Assembly (NCBI RefSeq): GCF_001512285.1
Contig: NZ_LNUV01000003.1
Location: forward strand, 161,540-225,539
Direction of reading: 5' to 3'
Origin: Arthrobacter sp. EpRS71
GTDB lineage: Bacteria; Actinomycetota; Actinomycetes; Actinomycetales; Micrococcaceae
Length of the DNA stretch: 64,000 nt
Part shown: positions 63,785-64,000 of the stretch, one piece after another
Layout of the letters: each line of letters starts with the position of its first letter
How positions within the stretch are numbered: the first letter of the stretch is position 1
Position numbers and translations under genes: made by a program
The notes under the pieces: generated by a model
Seen by the model: the letters and a program-made list of their open reading frames with translations, nothing else
Databases searched by the model: none
Told to the model about the DNA's origin: nothing

Positions 63785-64000
63785 ATGCAGGCTGAGCACC
63801 TTGTAGGCCGGGACGCGGAACTGGACCTGGCTATGGAGATTTTGAGGCAGGAAGGCGCCGGTGCCGTGCTTCTGGTTGCCGATCCCGGCATTGGCAAGAC
63901 CGCCCTGGCAGCCGAAATCGCAGCCCGCCTGGCCGGAGAAATGGTGGTGATGAGGATTCATGGGAGCCCTGCGTTATCCGCCGTTCCGTACGGCGTCCTG
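63785..64000 (+). CDS. Second P-loop (probable LAL-type) regulator, cut by window end
   Basis: The first 72 codons of a gene that runs past the window. After EHLVGRDAELDLAMEILRQE comes Walker A LLVADPGIGKTALAAEIAAR (about residues 31-50), the usual start of AAA/LuxR regulators of the MalT/LAL type and similar to the preceding gene. No clear ribosome binding site is seen before the ATG, so the start is provisional. Whether it carries a C-terminal LuxR helix-turn-helix lies outside the window. Confidence 0.75.
   Translation, partial: MQAEHLVGRDAELDLAMEILRQEGAGAVLLVADPGIGKTALAAEIAARLAGEMVVMRIHGSPALSAVPYGVL

Overview
The window is ordinary chromosomal DNA of a high-GC actinobacterium, most likely an Arthrobacter/Paenarthrobacter-type member of the Micrococcaceae. 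This is an inference. It rests on the mycothiol enzyme Mca, WhiB, RpfB, protein O-mannosyltransferase, a Fem-type interpeptide-bridge enzyme, many GTG starts, many leaderless promoters, and gene order that follows three conserved actinobacterial blocks. In M. tuberculosis terms, from memory, these are about Rv1082-Rv1100, Rv3255c-Rv3277 and Rv1002c-Rv1018c. No phage, insertion sequence, plasmid gene or CRISPR array was seen.

Layout. 1-13.8 kb: mca, a small membrane protein, a hemolysin III family protein, a short-chain cis-prenyltransferase, a PIN-PhoH protein, a GNAT enzyme, prepilin peptidase, a Nudix enzyme, a TetR-regulated drug exporter, fumC, carbonic anhydrase, a DUF4245 protein and glpX. 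14-33 kb (envelope block): a Fem-like transferase followed by a fourfold 174-bp tandem array, manA, an LCP ligase, purE-purK, a GtrA protein, a TIGR03089 protein, a WhiB regulator, a giant membrane glycosyltransferase, a DUF5719 protein, a metallopeptidase-family protein, a DUF3499 protein, a Trm112-like protein, ahcY, an L,D-transpeptidase and a Cys-rich pentapeptide protein. 33-48.6 kb: RDD and SpoIIM proteins, DUF1461 and small membrane proteins, an acyl-CoA ligase with Pmt, rsmI, gabD and the moxR-DUF58-transglutaminase operon. 48.7-60.9 kb: tatD-rpfB-ksgA-ispE, an ABC-F protein, a frameshifted VOC gene between two 32-bp repeat arrays, tetR, tRNA-Gln, glmU-prs, rplY and pth. 61-64 kb: two consecutive P-loop genes, the first a large LuxR-type regulator and the second cut by the window end.

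Many genes serve the envelope: peptidoglycan precursor (glmU) and cross-linking (Fem, L,D-transpeptidase, RpfB, LCP), mannose and glycan supply (manA, Pmt, the giant glycosyltransferase, GtrA) and isoprenoids (ispE, cis-prenyltransferase). Housekeeping genes supply rRNA methylation, tRNA recycling, PRPP, purines, the methyl cycle and central carbon steps.

The most unusual content is non-coding. (1) A 174-bp tandem array at the 3' end of the Fem-like gene separates it from its probable terminator. (2) A repeated composite hairpin sits 25-27 nt after the stops of phoH, glpX and the ABC-F gene, with a shared apical sequence and a gene-specific basal stem. (3) Two related 32-bp tandem arrays in opposite orientation flank the broken VOC gene. 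(4) A TANNNT hexamer lies exactly 6 or 7 nt before the start codon of at least a dozen genes.
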